Source: Candidatus Gastranaerophilales bacterium
Lineage (GTDB): Bacteria; Cyanobacteriota; Vampirovibrionia; Gastranaerophilales; Gastranaerophilaceae
Direction: 5' to 3'
Length of the DNA stretch: 60,117 nucleotides
NCBI GenBank assembly: GCA_900552525.1
Contig: UNSK01000007.1
Location: 1 to 60,117 of the forward strand
Shown: positions 33,156 through 42,084 of the stretch, one piece after another
Layout: each line of letters opens with the position of its first letter
How positions within the stretch are numbered: the stretch's first letter is position 1
Translations under genes and position numbers: made by a program
The notes under the pieces: model-generated
What the model saw: only the letters and a program-made list of their open reading frames with translations
Told to the model about the DNA's origin: nothing
Database searches by the model: none

Positions 33156-34437
33156 TCGTATCTTCATATTCAATCTTATCATCAGTGGACTGCAATAAGA
33201 AATTATTAATATCTCCCATCATCTCAATCGCTTTGTCGCACACAGGGTCAGAGCCTTTTACGTACGCACCAATATTAATCAAATCCTCATTCTTTCTATG
33301 GACAGCAAGCAGATTTCTAAGATAACCTGCGGCAGCTCTGTGTTCTTTTGAGGTCACATCACCCATAACCCTGCTCAATGATTGCAGAACATCAACTGCC
33401 GGATAATGATTTTTGTGCGCCAAATCCCTTGAAAGCATTATGTGACCGTCAAGAATACTTCTTGCAGTATCAGAAATAGGCTCGTTAAAATCATCACCTT
33501 CTACCAGTACCGTATAAAGCCCCGTTATTGTGCCAAATTCATTTGTACCTGCTCTTTCCATAAGTTTTGGCATAAGCGCAAACACAGAAGGTGTATAACC
33601 TCTTGTAGCAGGAGGTTCACCAATTGCAAGTCCGACTTCTCTCTGAGCCATTGCAATACGTGTTACACTATCCAGCATAAACAAAACATCTAGACCTTTA
33701 TCACGAAAATACTCTGCAATTGAAGTCGCAACAAAAGCCGCTTTAATCTTAACCAGTGACGGCTGTTCAGAAGTTGCTGCAATTACAATCGAACGCTTCA
33801 TTCCTTCTGCGCCTAAAATCTCTTCAATAAATTCCTTAACCTCACGTCCGCGCTCACCAATCAATGCAATTACGTTTAAATCAGCAGAAGTATTCTTTGC
33901 CATCATACCGATTGTAGTACTTTTCCCGACGCCTGAACCTGCAAAAACACCCATTCTCTGTCCTTTTCCGACAGTCATAAATCCATCTATTGATTTTATT
34001 CCAAGTGACAGCGGCTCGGAAATCCGTTTTCTTTTTAAAGGATTAATAGCATCTGCCATTGTAGAGCGATATTCCGAAAACCTTATATCGCCTAGAGTAT
34101 CAATCGGTCTGCCAAGCCCATCCAGAACTCTTCCGATAAGCTGATTTCCAACGCCTATTTTCATAGCTCCGCCCGTGTTCACAACAAGCGCACCAGGATG
34201 TATTCCGTCAGGAGAAGCAAGAGGCATAAGAAGGATTTTGTCGCGCTTAAAACCTACGACCTCTGCCATTGTAGGTGTATCATTATAATTGTTATAAATA
34301 TAACATAAATCACCGATAGAAGATTTTGGCCCGTCAGATTCAATAGTAAGCCCGATAATCTCGGTAATCTTTCCAATCTCCTTAATCGTCTGAGTTTCTT
34401 TGATTATGTCAAGATATCTATTTTTGTTCCAATCCAT
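33118..34437 (-). CDS. fliI: Flagellar export ATPase FliI
   Basis: 439 residues. F1-beta-like ATPase with Walker A GSGVGKST, IGERGREVKEF, the DSVTRIAMAQREVGLAIGEPP signature and GDDFNEPI. It energises export of flagellar proteins through the type III apparatus with FliH. I start at 34437, giving a 20-nt overlap with fliH; the longer frame would overlap by 50. No fliJ follows; the convergent PHP gene lies there. The last gene of fliF-fliG-fliH-fliI. Confidence 0.93.
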   Translation of the reverse strand: MDWNKNRYLDIIKETQTIKEIGKITEIIGLTIESDGPKSSIGDLCYIYNNYNDTPTMAEVVGFKRDKILLMPLASPDGIHPGALVVNTGGAMKIGVGNQLIGRVLDGLGRPIDTLGDIRFSEYRSTMADAINPLKRKRISEPLSLGIKSIDGFMTVGKGQRMGVFAGSGVGKSTTIGMMAKNTSADLNVIALIGERGREVKEFIEEILGAEGMKRSIVIAATSEQPSLVKIKAAFVATSIAEYFRDKGLDVLFMLDSVTRIAMAQREVGLAIGEPPATRGYTPSVFALMPKLMERAGTNEFGTITGLYTVLVEGDDFNEPISDTARSILDGHIMLSRDLAHKNHYPAVDVLQSLSRVMGDVTSKEHRAAAGYLRNLLAVHRKNEDLINIGAYVKGSDPVCDKAIEMMGDINNFLLQSTDDKIEYEDTINQLIQLAGVQQ

Positions 34438-35176
34438 CTCCCGAACCTGTAAGCATTTTTGCAGCAATCTCTGCTATTTGAACCGAAACCCTTGAATCCA
34501 ATCTTGTATCAGGAGTTTCAACAATTACACCGTCCGCAGAAAGAGAGTTATCCTCCAGTATTTTTAGTGACTGGAGATTTGGAATAGCTTCCCTAAATTT
34601 GTCTGCCAGTTTGTTTATATTATTAACAAGCGCCGGATTAACTATAATAGTTATATTTTCTTTGTCGTTTAATTGTTTTACCGCATCAAGAGTAATCTTG
34701 TAAAGCACATTTATATCAAACTTCTGGTGGCAGACTTTATCTGCAATAGCGATTACAAGATCCACAATATCACGCGAAGCTGAGTCAATAATATTTTTCT
34801 TAATCTCATACGAACTTGAAGAAAGTGTATCCAGTGATCTAAGAGCCTCTTGAGCATCGTTTTGAAACTTATATAAGCCGTCCTGCTCACCTTTCTTAAA
34901 CCCTTCTTGATAAGCCTGCTCTTTTATTTTGTCGTACTCCTGCTCGGCTTTCTTTTTGGCATTAGCAATTATACTCTCAGCCTCGGTGTTAGCAGCCTGA
35001 ATAACAACTTGAGATTTAGTTTCAGCATTATCAATAATCTGACGTGCTTTTGCATCAGTTTCATCAATTATCTGCTGAACCTTTGCCTGCTGGCGTGTAA
35101 CACGTGTCTGCTCTATTGGCAGGACGTAGTTATCACCCATCTGAATTTCATCTGATTTTATCCTGCTGCTACTCAA
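34418..35176 (-). CDS. fliH: Flagellar assembly protein FliH
   Basis: 252 residues. The N-terminal half is a long coiled coil rich in Ala and Gln (QQAKVQQIIDETDAKARQII and further heptads to about residue 115). The C-terminal part (about 115-240) has the FliH/V-ATPase-E-like pattern (ASRDIVDLVIAIADKVCHQ, then VNPALV). It binds FliI and regulates the export ATPase. The TTG start at 35176 overlaps the fliG stop by 8 nt, with GAGGA at suitable spacing; an ATG at 35140 is the alternative. Confidence 0.88.
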   Translation of the reverse strand: MSSSRIKSDEIQMGDNYVLPIEQTRVTRQQAKVQQIIDETDAKARQIIDNAETKSQVVIQAANTEAESIIANAKKKAEQEYDKIKEQAYQEGFKKGEQDGLYKFQNDAQEALRSLDTLSSSSYEIKKNIIDSASRDIVDLVIAIADKVCHQKFDINVLYKITLDAVKQLNDKENITIIVNPALVNNINKLADKFREAIPNLQSLKILEDNSLSADGVIVETPDTRLDSRVSVQIAEIAAKMLTGSGDGLEQK

Positions 35177-36218
35177 TTAATTCATCCTCAACACTTGCAC
35201 GCGTAATAGTGATTTCACCTGTTGCTTCAAGATTTCTAATGGAATTAACAATACCTGTTTGAGCTTCCTGAACCTCTTTTGCTCTAACAGGACCGAGATA
35301 TTCCATATCATCCGTAAGCATTTGCCTTGCCCTCTCAGACATATTTTTGAATATCTTGTCCTTAATCTCATCTTTTGTACCCTTGAGAGCAAGTGCAAGC
35401 TGTTTAGTATCGATTTCTCTAAGCAGCCTTTGAATAGCTCTGTCGTCGAGGATAATAATATCTTCGAATACAAACATAAGGTCGCGGACTTCCTGAGCCA
35501 TCTGCTGGTTTTCAATATCAAGCCATTCCATAATATTCTTTTCTGTACCTCTGTCGCAGCAGTTCAAAATGTTTGCAAGAGATTCTACACCGCCCGCATT
35601 TGAGAAGTCCTGAACAAGGAGTGCTGAGAATTTGCGCTCTACAATATCTTCTATGGTGGAAAGAATTTCCGGATTTGTAGGAGTCATGTCCGCAATACGC
35701 ATTGATACAACTGCCTGAATATCAGGAGGAAGGAATGCAAGAACCTGTGCAGCTAATTCCGGTCTTAAATACGCAAGTATTAAAGCCAGAAGCTGAGGAT
35801 TTTCTGAGGCAAAGGTATTCGCAAGCTGTGAAGGATCAGCTTCGTTAAGAAAATAAAACGGGTTTGTATTAACCATTGAGTTAACTTTATCAAGAAGTTT
35901 GGATGCTTCGGCTTCGCCATAAGTCTGGGCAAGAAGCTGTTTTGCATAGCTTATGCCGCCCTGAGCAATGTAATTGCGTGCCTGAAAAACTGTCTTAAAT
36001 TCGTTGAGTACGTCATTCAAATCTTCATCAGAAATCTTACCAAGATTAGCAATATCAAGAGTTATCTGCTCAAGCAAATCCTCGTCTTTTATATTTTTAA
36101 GTATTTCAGAAGCAGTTGCCGGCCCTAATGCAATCAACAGTGCCGCAACCTTCTGGCTCGGACGCGTTATCGTCTTCTTTGCCTCTTCTTTAGCTTTTTT
36201 TATTTCTTCTATACCCAT
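35169..36218 (-). CDS. fliG: Flagellar motor switch protein FliG
   Basis: 349 residues. N, middle and C domains are present: VAALLIALGPATASEILKN; EHPQ-like segment SENPQLLALILAYLRPE; and the C-terminal torque helix region MFVFEDIIILDDRAIQRLLREI with charged residues that meet MotA. It forms the switch ring on FliF. I start at 36218, after AAGG. The 11 residues upstream in frame derive from a repeated leader also present before recA and are not counted as protein. Confidence 0.95.
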   Translation of the reverse strand: MGIEEIKKAKEEAKKTITRPSQKVAALLIALGPATASEILKNIKDEDLLEQITLDIANLGKISDEDLNDVLNEFKTVFQARNYIAQGGISYAKQLLAQTYGEAEASKLLDKVNSMVNTNPFYFLNEADPSQLANTFASENPQLLALILAYLRPELAAQVLAFLPPDIQAVVSMRIADMTPTNPEILSTIEDIVERKFSALLVQDFSNAGGVESLANILNCCDRGTEKNIMEWLDIENQQMAQEVRDLMFVFEDIIILDDRAIQRLLREIDTKQLALALKGTKDEIKDKIFKNMSERARQMLTDDMEYLGPVRAKEVQEAQTGIVNSIRNLEATGEITITRASVEDELIE

Positions 36219-36231
36219 TTTTCGACCTTCG

Positions 36232-36301
36232 GGCGGGTGACATTCCGCCATACTACTAATTTATCTTTTACTTACCGGTCACCCTTTGAACGAACTACCG
36301 G
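36232..36301 (-). repeat. fliG leader, copy of the element before recA
   Basis: About 70 bp in the fliF-fliG gap aligns with 43165-43236 before recA, sharing GGCGGG, CAT-CCGC, ACTAAT, CCCTTTGAAC and ACTACCGG in the same order and spacing. On the minus strand GGCGG and CCGCC can pair just before the fliG Shine-Dalgarno. Confidence 0.75.
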
Positions 36302-36322
36302 TTGGATGGGCGCCCGGCCCCT

Positions 36323-37870
36323 CTAATCCTTTATAAACGATGTCAGAAGCTTGGCAGCATCCTCTGGAGATGCCATTACCGCCTCGTTCAATTCATTTAT
36401 ACTCTGCTCTTTTTGAGATTTAATCTCTTTTTTGCTCAATTCTATACGCGGCAGCTCCTCTTCCTGTTCGACCTCATCTGGTTTCTCAGTAACAATTTCT
36501 TCCTGCTGTACTACACGATCCTGACGTTTTGCAGAAGGCATCTTTGATATAAAGTTTTTCAATATGTACAGTACAAAACATCCAAGAATTAGAACAATGA
36601 TAAGAGGTATTACAGAAGATGTTATAAAGTAGAACATCTGTTCCTTCTGATACTGTTCTGCAAAATCTTCTTGAGCTTTCTTATCAATCGTAGCGCCTTC
36701 AAATTGAAGTCCTGAAACTGAAATTACATCTCCGCGTGAATAATCGACGCCGGAAGCAGAAAGAACAAGGTTTTTAAGCTCTTCTTTTTCAGATTCTGTT
36801 AAAATCTTATTAACCGCAACTGCAATGGAAAGACGTTTTATTGTACCTGGTGCATATACAACCTGTTTAACCTCTTTAGAAACGCTATAATTCACTGCTG
36901 TTTTTTGTTTTGAATAATTCAGATTGCGCTGGTTTACGTTATTTGGATTAGGCACATTGTTAGGATTTTCATAAGTTTCGACCTCTGTTTGAGAACTTGT
37001 AATTACGCCTTCGCCCTTATCATTAACCGGAATATAGCTTTCAATAGTCGATTTTGCAGAGTTAAAATCTATATCTGCATTAACCTGAACTGAAACATTT
37101 CCTTTTCCGACAATTTTCTCCAGAACGTCAGAAACTTTTTTAGCTGTGTCTTTTTCAAGATTACTCTTGAAACTCTCCATATCAGTTGAGTTTTTAGAAG
37201 TTTCATCCGAAAGGCTGTTTCCATTCTGGTCAGTAATAAACACCTGCTCAGGAGTCATTCTCGGAACTGCGTATGCAACAAGATTTTTAATCGCTTTAAC
37301 CTGAGAGCTCTTAATTTTATAACCCGGTTCAAGCACAAGAACTACTGATGCAGTCGGTTTTTCATCATTATCATCAAATATGGAACGCTCAGGTTCAGCA
37401 AGCTGAACTCTTGCATATTTAACACCCTGAATTTTTTCTATAGAACGGGTTAATTCGCCTTGAAAAATTCTCTGTTTTGTTAACTTGTTTTTAAAATCTG
37501 TAGAGCCAAGCTGCATATCATCCAGTAGCTCAAACCCGCCGCTGCCGTCCTTTATTAAATCATTTTCTGCTACGAAAACGCGCATATCATCACGTACATT
37601 AGACGGTACTAAAATTGTTTTATGATCTTCGGAAACCTTATACTGGTATCCGTTTTTTTTCATACTTTCAACTATGCTTATTGCATTAACTTCGTTCAAA
37701 TCTGAATATAATACTACCCAATCCGGCTCCATTGCTTTTGATAAGAAAAAAGTTGCCGCAACAATCGTAACGACAATCAGTGCAAGCATTCCAAGTTTCT
37801 GGTTCCCGTCTAAACCGTTCCATAACTTCTTCACATCATTAGCTAAAAGTGCAAAATAATTATTTTCCAT
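36323..37870 (-). CDS. fliF: Flagellar MS-ring protein FliF
   Basis: 515 residues. Two membrane helices flank the periplasmic part (about 24-46, LGMLALIVVTIVAATFFLS; and about 418-442, FFITSSVIPLIIVLILGCFVLYIL region). Ring-building motifs (GSGGFELLDDMQLGSTDF; RIFQGELTRSIEKIQGVKYARV) and a C-terminal FliG-binding tail are present. It forms the MS ring at the base of the flagellum and holds the export gate. The start at 37870 has GGGGAG just upstream. First gene of the fliFGHI unit; fliE is not adjacent. Confidence 0.95.
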   Translation of the reverse strand: MENNYFALLANDVKKLWNGLDGNQKLGMLALIVVTIVAATFFLSKAMEPDWVVLYSDLNEVNAISIVESMKKNGYQYKVSEDHKTILVPSNVRDDMRVFVAENDLIKDGSGGFELLDDMQLGSTDFKNKLTKQRIFQGELTRSIEKIQGVKYARVQLAEPERSIFDDNDEKPTASVVLVLEPGYKIKSSQVKAIKNLVAYAVPRMTPEQVFITDQNGNSLSDETSKNSTDMESFKSNLEKDTAKKVSDVLEKIVGKGNVSVQVNADIDFNSAKSTIESYIPVNDKGEGVITSSQTEVETYENPNNVPNPNNVNQRNLNYSKQKTAVNYSVSKEVKQVVYAPGTIKRLSIAVAVNKILTESEKEELKNLVLSASGVDYSRGDVISVSGLQFEGATIDKKAQEDFAEQYQKEQMFYFITSSVIPLIIVLILGCFVLYILKNFISKMPSAKRQDRVVQQEEIVTEKPDEVEQEEELPRIELSKKEIKSQKEQSINELNEAVMASPEDAAKLLTSFIKD

Positions 37871-37995
37871 ATCTCCCCGCGCACAATCCTTCAATATAAT
37901 AATATCTTATCAAGAAAATCTTTTCAAATTGTAAAATTATATTAACCTGAAATACCAGCTTATTAAGTAAGGAAAAGTATAAAAAAACGCGTTCT

Positions 37996-38020
37996 AAAAA
38001 ATACCATATATCTTCTGGTA
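37996..38020 (-). terminator. Weak terminator after the second XRE gene
   Basis: On the minus strand TACCA ... TGGTA (38016-38020 and 38002-38006) is followed by a run of six T. The stem is short and AT-flanked. The rest of the fliF-XRE gap holds only an AT-rich stretch upstream of fliF. Confidence 0.45.
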
Positions 38021-38026
38021 ACAAAA

Positions 38027-38290
38027 CTATTCCTGCTGTTCGCCAAAACCATCCGGAAGCTCCTCTTTAAGCAGCCTGCCAAATTCTTCAAAACTTAAAC
38101 CAAGAGCCTGAACTATCCTGAATAAATTAGTTGAATATGTCCTATTTTTGCCCTGCTCTATCATATAAAGAGTAGTTTTAGAAATATCATTCTCATAACA
38201 GAAAATAGTAAACTTTAAATTCCTGCGCTTTCTCTCTTTATAGATGACCTGACCTATAGCTTTCTGCATTATTTTGTCATAACCTTGCAT
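38027..38290 (-). CDS. XRE-family HTH transcriptional regulator
   Basis: 87 residues. One Cro/C1-type helix-turn-helix: IGQVIYKERKRRNL, then ISKTTLYMIEQGKNRTYS and LFRIVQALGLSFEEFGRLL, plus a short acidic tail. It resembles the regulator at 2182-2433 in layout. I start at 38290, because a TATTAT box lies 7 nt upstream and the longer frame would begin inside the inverted repeat at 38319-38346. ATG at 38269 with AAGG is an alternative. Probably autoregulated; targets unknown. Confidence 0.75.
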   Translation of the reverse strand: MQGYDKIMQKAIGQVIYKERKRRNLKFTIFCYENDISKTTLYMIEQGKNRTYSTNLFRIVQALGLSFEEFGRLLKEELPDGFGEQQE

Positions 38291-38303
38291 AAAATCAATA
38301 ATA
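38291..38303 (-). promoter_or_regulatory. Leaderless-type promoter of the second XRE gene
   Basis: On the minus strand TATTAT (38298-38303), 7 nt, ATG at 38290; no Shine-Dalgarno. Confidence 0.4.
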
Positions 38304-38318
38304 GTGCTAGTATTAAAA

Positions 38319-38346
38319 AAAATGTTTCGCAAGTCGGAAACATTTT
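38319..38346. promoter_or_regulatory. 10-bp inverted repeat, candidate XRE operator
   Basis: AAAATGTTTC (38319-38328) and GAAACATTTT (38337-38346) are perfect arms with an 8-bp spacer, placed over the -35 region of the XRE gene. Typical geometry for an autorepressor site; binding is inference. Confidence 0.55.
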
Positions 38347-38442
38347 AGGACAATTCAAAAATGCCCAAAAATTTACTTTTTAATTTGGACATCAAGTTTG
38401 ACAAAAATTTTTTAGATTTCTGGCAGATAACATCTAAGAGCT

Positions 38443-39405
38443 CTATAAGAGCTCTGTTTCTTTAATATATCTAGGTCTGCCCTTAACTTCATTAAATATC
38501 TGCCCAATATATTCGCCAATTATACCCAGACAAAAAATTTCCAGACCGCCAAAAAATGCCAGAAGCACAACCAGAGTTGCCCATCCGCTCGGTGTATCGT
38601 GAAAGAAGTATTTTTCAAAAACAACTTCCATAGCAAGCAAAAAGCTTCCTAACATCGTCAAAACTCCAGTTGCTGCTATTATGCGTAAAGGCACAATACT
38701 AAAAGAAGTTATACCGTTCAATGCCAGACTTGTAAGCGAAAAGAAATTAAACTTAGAACATCCGGCTTTCCGCTGTTTTACATCAAAATGAACATAAGAG
38801 GTTTTTAAACCGATTTCATGAAAAAAACCGCGCAAAAATAATCCGGATTCAGAATACTTTTCTAATATCTCAAGCCCCCTGAAACTTACAAGTCTATAAT
38901 CCGAGTGATTAGGCGGAATTTTTACGCCCAGTAAATTCATTAGCTTGTAAAAACAAAGTGCCGTATATTTTTTGAAGAAAGAGTCTGTCTTTCTATCATT
39001 TCGAATTCCTGACACAATATCTGCACCCTTATGATATTCATCTATAAAAGTTTCAATAACATTCTCATCCTGCTGCAAATCCGCATCAATAGAAACAACA
39101 CAGTCACAGCCGATTTTTTTAACCCCGAGAAGCCCTGCTATCAAAGCTTTCTGATTTCCGTAGTTTCTTATAAATTTCACTGCTTTTACACGACTGCCAT
39201 ATATATTGTGCAGATTTTCTATAATCTCCCACGTGCAGTCTTTCGAGCCGTCATCAACAAGGTAAATATAACTTTCCGGAGAGATTTTTCCTTTTGCAAT
39301 TATACTGTCAAGAACTCCTAAAAGTGTTTCTACAGTTGACTTAACAACGAGTTCTTCGTTGTAGCATGGAACTATTATTGCAAGTTTTGATTTGTTTTCG
39401 CTCAT
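38443..39405 (-). CDS. GT2 glycosyltransferase with two TM helices (polyprenyl-phosphate type)
   Basis: 320 residues. Family 2 glycosyltransferase: IVPCYNEE, VDDGSKD and IDADLQQDEN (nucleotide-sugar and metal binding), then QRKAGCSKFNFFSL. Two C-terminal membrane helices (about 230-260 and 270-300) match the GtrB/ArnC/DPM group, which makes polyprenyl-phosphate sugars for surface polysaccharides. I start at 39405 (GAGG upstream); 18 residues upstream in frame are not counted. It is divergent from the deacetylase gene, a likely functional partner. Confidence 0.9.
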   Translation of the reverse strand: MSENKSKLAIIVPCYNEELVVKSTVETLLGVLDSIIAKGKISPESYIYLVDDGSKDCTWEIIENLHNIYGSRVKAVKFIRNYGNQKALIAGLLGVKKIGCDCVVSIDADLQQDENVIETFIDEYHKGADIVSGIRNDRKTDSFFKKYTALCFYKLMNLLGVKIPPNHSDYRLVSFRGLEILEKYSESGLFLRGFFHEIGLKTSYVHFDVKQRKAGCSKFNFFSLTSLALNGITSFSIVPLRIIAATGVLTMLGSFLLAMEVVFEKYFFHDTPSGWATLVVLLAFFGGLEIFCLGIIGEYIGQIFNEVKGRPRYIKETELL

Positions 39406-39457
39406 TGTATTCCTCTTGAAATTATAATACAATAAACATAATAGAAAAAGGATGCGC

Positions 39458-40339
39458 ATGTCAGATAAAAAATTTATATTAAATGCCGATGATTTCGGTA
39501 TGAGCGAAGCTTTTAACAGAGCCGTACTGGAAGGATACTCTTCCGGTATTTTAAAAAGCGCAAGTCTTGTAGCTAACGGAGATGCTTTTCAAGAAGCATG
39601 GAAAAACGTTATTCCTGCCTGCCCTAATCTTGGAGTCGGAGTTCATCTCAATATTATTGAAGGCAAATCTCTATGCTTAAATCTGGACAGATTAACAGAT
39701 AAAGAAGGAAATTTTAATAACTCTTTTGGAATGCTTCTTTTGAAATCTTTGAACGTTAAAGATAAAGTATTTATGGAGCAGCTTGAAAAAGAATTCAGGG
39801 CACAAATCGAAGAAATAATGAATGTTACAGAAGTTACACACATTGATTCTCACGTACATACGCATTCAATCCCGAGAATTTTTGAACTCGTGTGTAAGCT
39901 GGCACAAGAATACGGAATTAAACAAATAAGAACACAGTATGAACAGCCGTACATTATTCCGGATGTTTTCAGACACCTGACTTTAAAATATCCTATTAAT
40001 TTAATAAAAGTTGCACTGCTGAACTTTTTTACATTGATTAATGAGAGTAATGTGCAAAAGTATGAACTCAACACAAATGATTACCTTATAGGCGTTACAT
40101 ACACTTCTATGATGAACAGCCTTGCAATATCATACGGGCTTATGGCTATTAAGTATGACAAATTCACAGCAGAAGCCTTAATACATCCGTGCAGATACGA
40201 GGACGGAACTATTGATAATCATTTTGTAGAATTTCAAATAACAAAAAACCTGAAGTTGAAAGAAAAAATTGAGAACCTCGGGTTTGAAATTGTAAATTAT
40301 AGAGATCTCTCAAAATGCGAAGAAAAATCGTCTGTATAA
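39458..40339 (+). CDS. YdjC/ChbG/HpnK-type carbohydrate deacetylase
   Basis: 293 residues. NADDFGMS (8-15), GVHLNIIEGKSL and HIDSHVHTH are the metal-binding motifs of the ChbG/HpnK deacetylase family. Relatives remove acetyl groups from chitobiose or act on hopanoid precursors. The start at 39458 has AAAAGG about 9 nt upstream; an in-frame ATG lies 6 nt earlier. Its last 25 nt overlap the phospholipase-D-like gene. Together with the divergent glycosyltransferase it suggests lipid-linked sugar processing. Confidence 0.88.
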   Translation: MSDKKFILNADDFGMSEAFNRAVLEGYSSGILKSASLVANGDAFQEAWKNVIPACPNLGVGVHLNIIEGKSLCLNLDRLTDKEGNFNNSFGMLLLKSLNVKDKVFMEQLEKEFRAQIEEIMNVTEVTHIDSHVHTHSIPRIFELVCKLAQEYGIKQIRTQYEQPYIIPDVFRHLTLKYPINLIKVALLNFFTLINESNVQKYELNTNDYLIGVTYTSMMNSLAISYGLMAIKYDKFTAEALIHPCRYEDGTIDNHFVEFQITKNLKLKEKIENLGFEIVNYRDLSKCEEKSSV

Positions 40340-41979
40340 TCATTTTAATTTTTCTGTTTGTTCTTTTTCTTATATTTTTGCATCCGAAAGAAAAAGAATA
40401 CTATGTTCGTGAAGTTATTTCTCCAACAGAATTTATTCTTGATAACGGAGAAATTTTCAAAGTAAAAGGTCTGGAAAGTTTTGACCCGTATTTCAGCTCA
40501 AGAAATAAAGAGCTTGCTTCAAAACTTAACCTAAGTGAAGAAGAAGCGTTCGTCACAGGAAACCTTGGTAAATACTGGGCAAGAAATATTCTTGAAGGAA
40601 GAAAGATTAATATCTACGGCAGCGAAATTATTTATCATAAATTTAACTACCGTTCTATATTTATGAACTCGCCTTACTGCATCAAAGACGGCAGATTTGT
40701 TAACTCGAAAGCTTCTGAAAAAGTAATTAAAACCGTAAAGCGCACAAATTACCGGATACTAAACCTTGAAACTGACAAAGTCTATCCAATCTCACCTGAT
40801 TTTATACCGGAAAACTATATTGTTATTAAAGGGGGATACAAGAAGAAGAAGAAACACACTGAAAAAAAGACAGAACACACAACAACAATTGAACTTAAGG
40901 ATTTCAAACTCTTACTCACCGATTTCACACAAAAGCTCAAACCGGACAGAAAATGCTCAAGCAATATTTGCAAGGAAATCCTGAGTAATATTAACCAAGC
41001 CCAGAGTTCAATAGACATAGCAATCTACGGATATTCATCAGTACCGGCAATTGAACAGGCAATTAAAAATGCACAGCAGAGAGGAGTTAAAATCCGGCTG
41101 GTACATGATATGGACAGCAAAGGTAATAATATTTACGAAAATACCTTAAATCTTGCTAAACTAATACAAAATACGCAAAGTGACAGAAATTCTAAAGAAG
41201 CTTCTTTTATCATGCACAATAAATTTTACATATTTGATAATAAAACCGTAATCACAGGTTCTGCAAACCTTTCACATACAGATATGTCCGGCTACAATTC
41301 AAACGCAGTGGTTGTTATAAATTCAGAAGAAGCTGCAAATATTTACCGGAGAGAATTTGAACAAATGTACGAAGGCAGATTTCATTCTGTAAAAACATCA
41401 ATGAATAAAACCTCTAATATTTATTTTTCACCTCAGGATAAAACCATAACAAACGGTGTTTTACCGCTTATAAAAGGTGCAAAGAATTACATTTACATTC
41501 CGGCATTTATTGTAATAGAAAACAGAATAATAGAAGAGCTTATCAGTGCTAAAAAACGCGGCATTGATGTAAGAATTATTGCAGACGCGCTCAACGCTTC
41601 TGCCAGACACTCGAGGGTAAAGGATTTAAGAGAAAACGGAGTCCCTGTAAAGATAGAGAATTACGCCGGAAAAATGCATTCAAAAACCATGATAATTGAT
41701 GACAAATACCTGCTTCTCGGTTCAATGAATTTCTCTTACAGCGGTGAAAACAGAAATGACGAGAATTTTATAATTCTTGCAAATCCTGAGGCTGCAAAGT
41801 TTTATAAAAGCTTTTTTCTGTATCTCTGGGATAAAATTCCTGACAAATGGCTGAAATATTATCCAAAAGCTGAAAGTTTTGATTCGGTAGGTTCTTGCTC
41901 AGACGGAATAGATAATGATTACGACGGGCTTATTGACAGTGCGGATGAAGGCTGCCGAGCGAGGGTAGAGAAGAGTTAA
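40315..41979 (+). CDS. Phospholipase-D-like protein with Ca-binding-type tail
   Basis: 554 residues. An N-terminal membrane anchor (about 5-22) is followed by a nuclease-like (SNase-type) beta region (about 28-130), a basic hinge (KKKKKHTEKK near 175), and two HKD motifs: MHNKFYIFDNKTVITGSANLS and MHSKTMIIDDKYLLLGSMNFS. The C-terminus has CSDGIDNDYDGLIDSADEGC, a calcium-binding thrombospondin-3-like motif seen in secreted proteins. By family it hydrolyses or transfers phosphodiesters (phospholipid or nucleic acid). Probably anchored outside the cytoplasmic membrane. Confidence 0.88.
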   Translation: MRRKIVCIIILIFLFVLFLIFLHPKEKEYYVREVISPTEFILDNGEIFKVKGLESFDPYFSSRNKELASKLNLSEEEAFVTGNLGKYWARNILEGRKINIYGSEIIYHKFNYRSIFMNSPYCIKDGRFVNSKASEKVIKTVKRTNYRILNLETDKVYPISPDFIPENYIVIKGGYKKKKKHTEKKTEHTTTIELKDFKLLLTDFTQKLKPDRKCSSNICKEILSNINQAQSSIDIAIYGYSSVPAIEQAIKNAQQRGVKIRLVHDMDSKGNNIYENTLNLAKLIQNTQSDRNSKEASFIMHNKFYIFDNKTVITGSANLSHTDMSGYNSNAVVVINSEEAANIYRREFEQMYEGRFHSVKTSMNKTSNIYFSPQDKTITNGVLPLIKGAKNYIYIPAFIVIENRIIEELISAKKRGIDVRIIADALNASARHSRVKDLRENGVPVKIENYAGKMHSKTMIIDDKYLLLGSMNFSYSGENRNDENFIILANPEAAKFYKSFFLYLWDKIPDKWLKYYPKAESFDSVGSCSDGIDNDYDGLIDSADEGCRARVEKS

Positions 41980-42003
41980 ACTGTGTTAAACTAAAAAAAG
42001 GAA

Positions 42004-42026
42004 AGTCTTGCAGTGTGTGCAAGACT
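42004..42026 (-). terminator. Rho-independent terminator of recA
   Basis: AGTCTTGCA and TGCAAGACT form a perfect 9-bp stem with a 5-nt loop; on the minus strand it is followed by TTTCCTTTTTTT, about 100 nt after the recA stop. There is no T run on the plus strand, so it is unlikely to serve the phospholipase gene. Confidence 0.75.
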
Positions 42027-42084
42027 CAAAAATATACATTTACCCCACTAATTTTATACCACAATAAAACAACTTTGTCAACTA

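Noticed and set aside
36219..36251. Extra N-terminal residues for FliG (start at 36251)
   Set aside because: The sequence belongs to the repeated leader shared with recA, and a Shine-Dalgarno directly precedes the start at 36218.
37875..37887. CTCCCCGCGCAC before fliF as another junction repeat
   Set aside because: It shares only the GC-rich first half, and it supplies the fliF Shine-Dalgarno on the other strand; too short to count.
38430..38456. Inverted repeat AGAGCTC-TTATA-GAGCTCT at the glycosyltransferase stop as a terminator
   Set aside because: The stem is short, overlaps the stop codon and has no T run after it.
42004..42026. Hairpin as terminator of the phospholipase-D-like gene
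   Set aside because: There is no T run on the plus strand; the T run is on the minus strand, which assigns it to recA.
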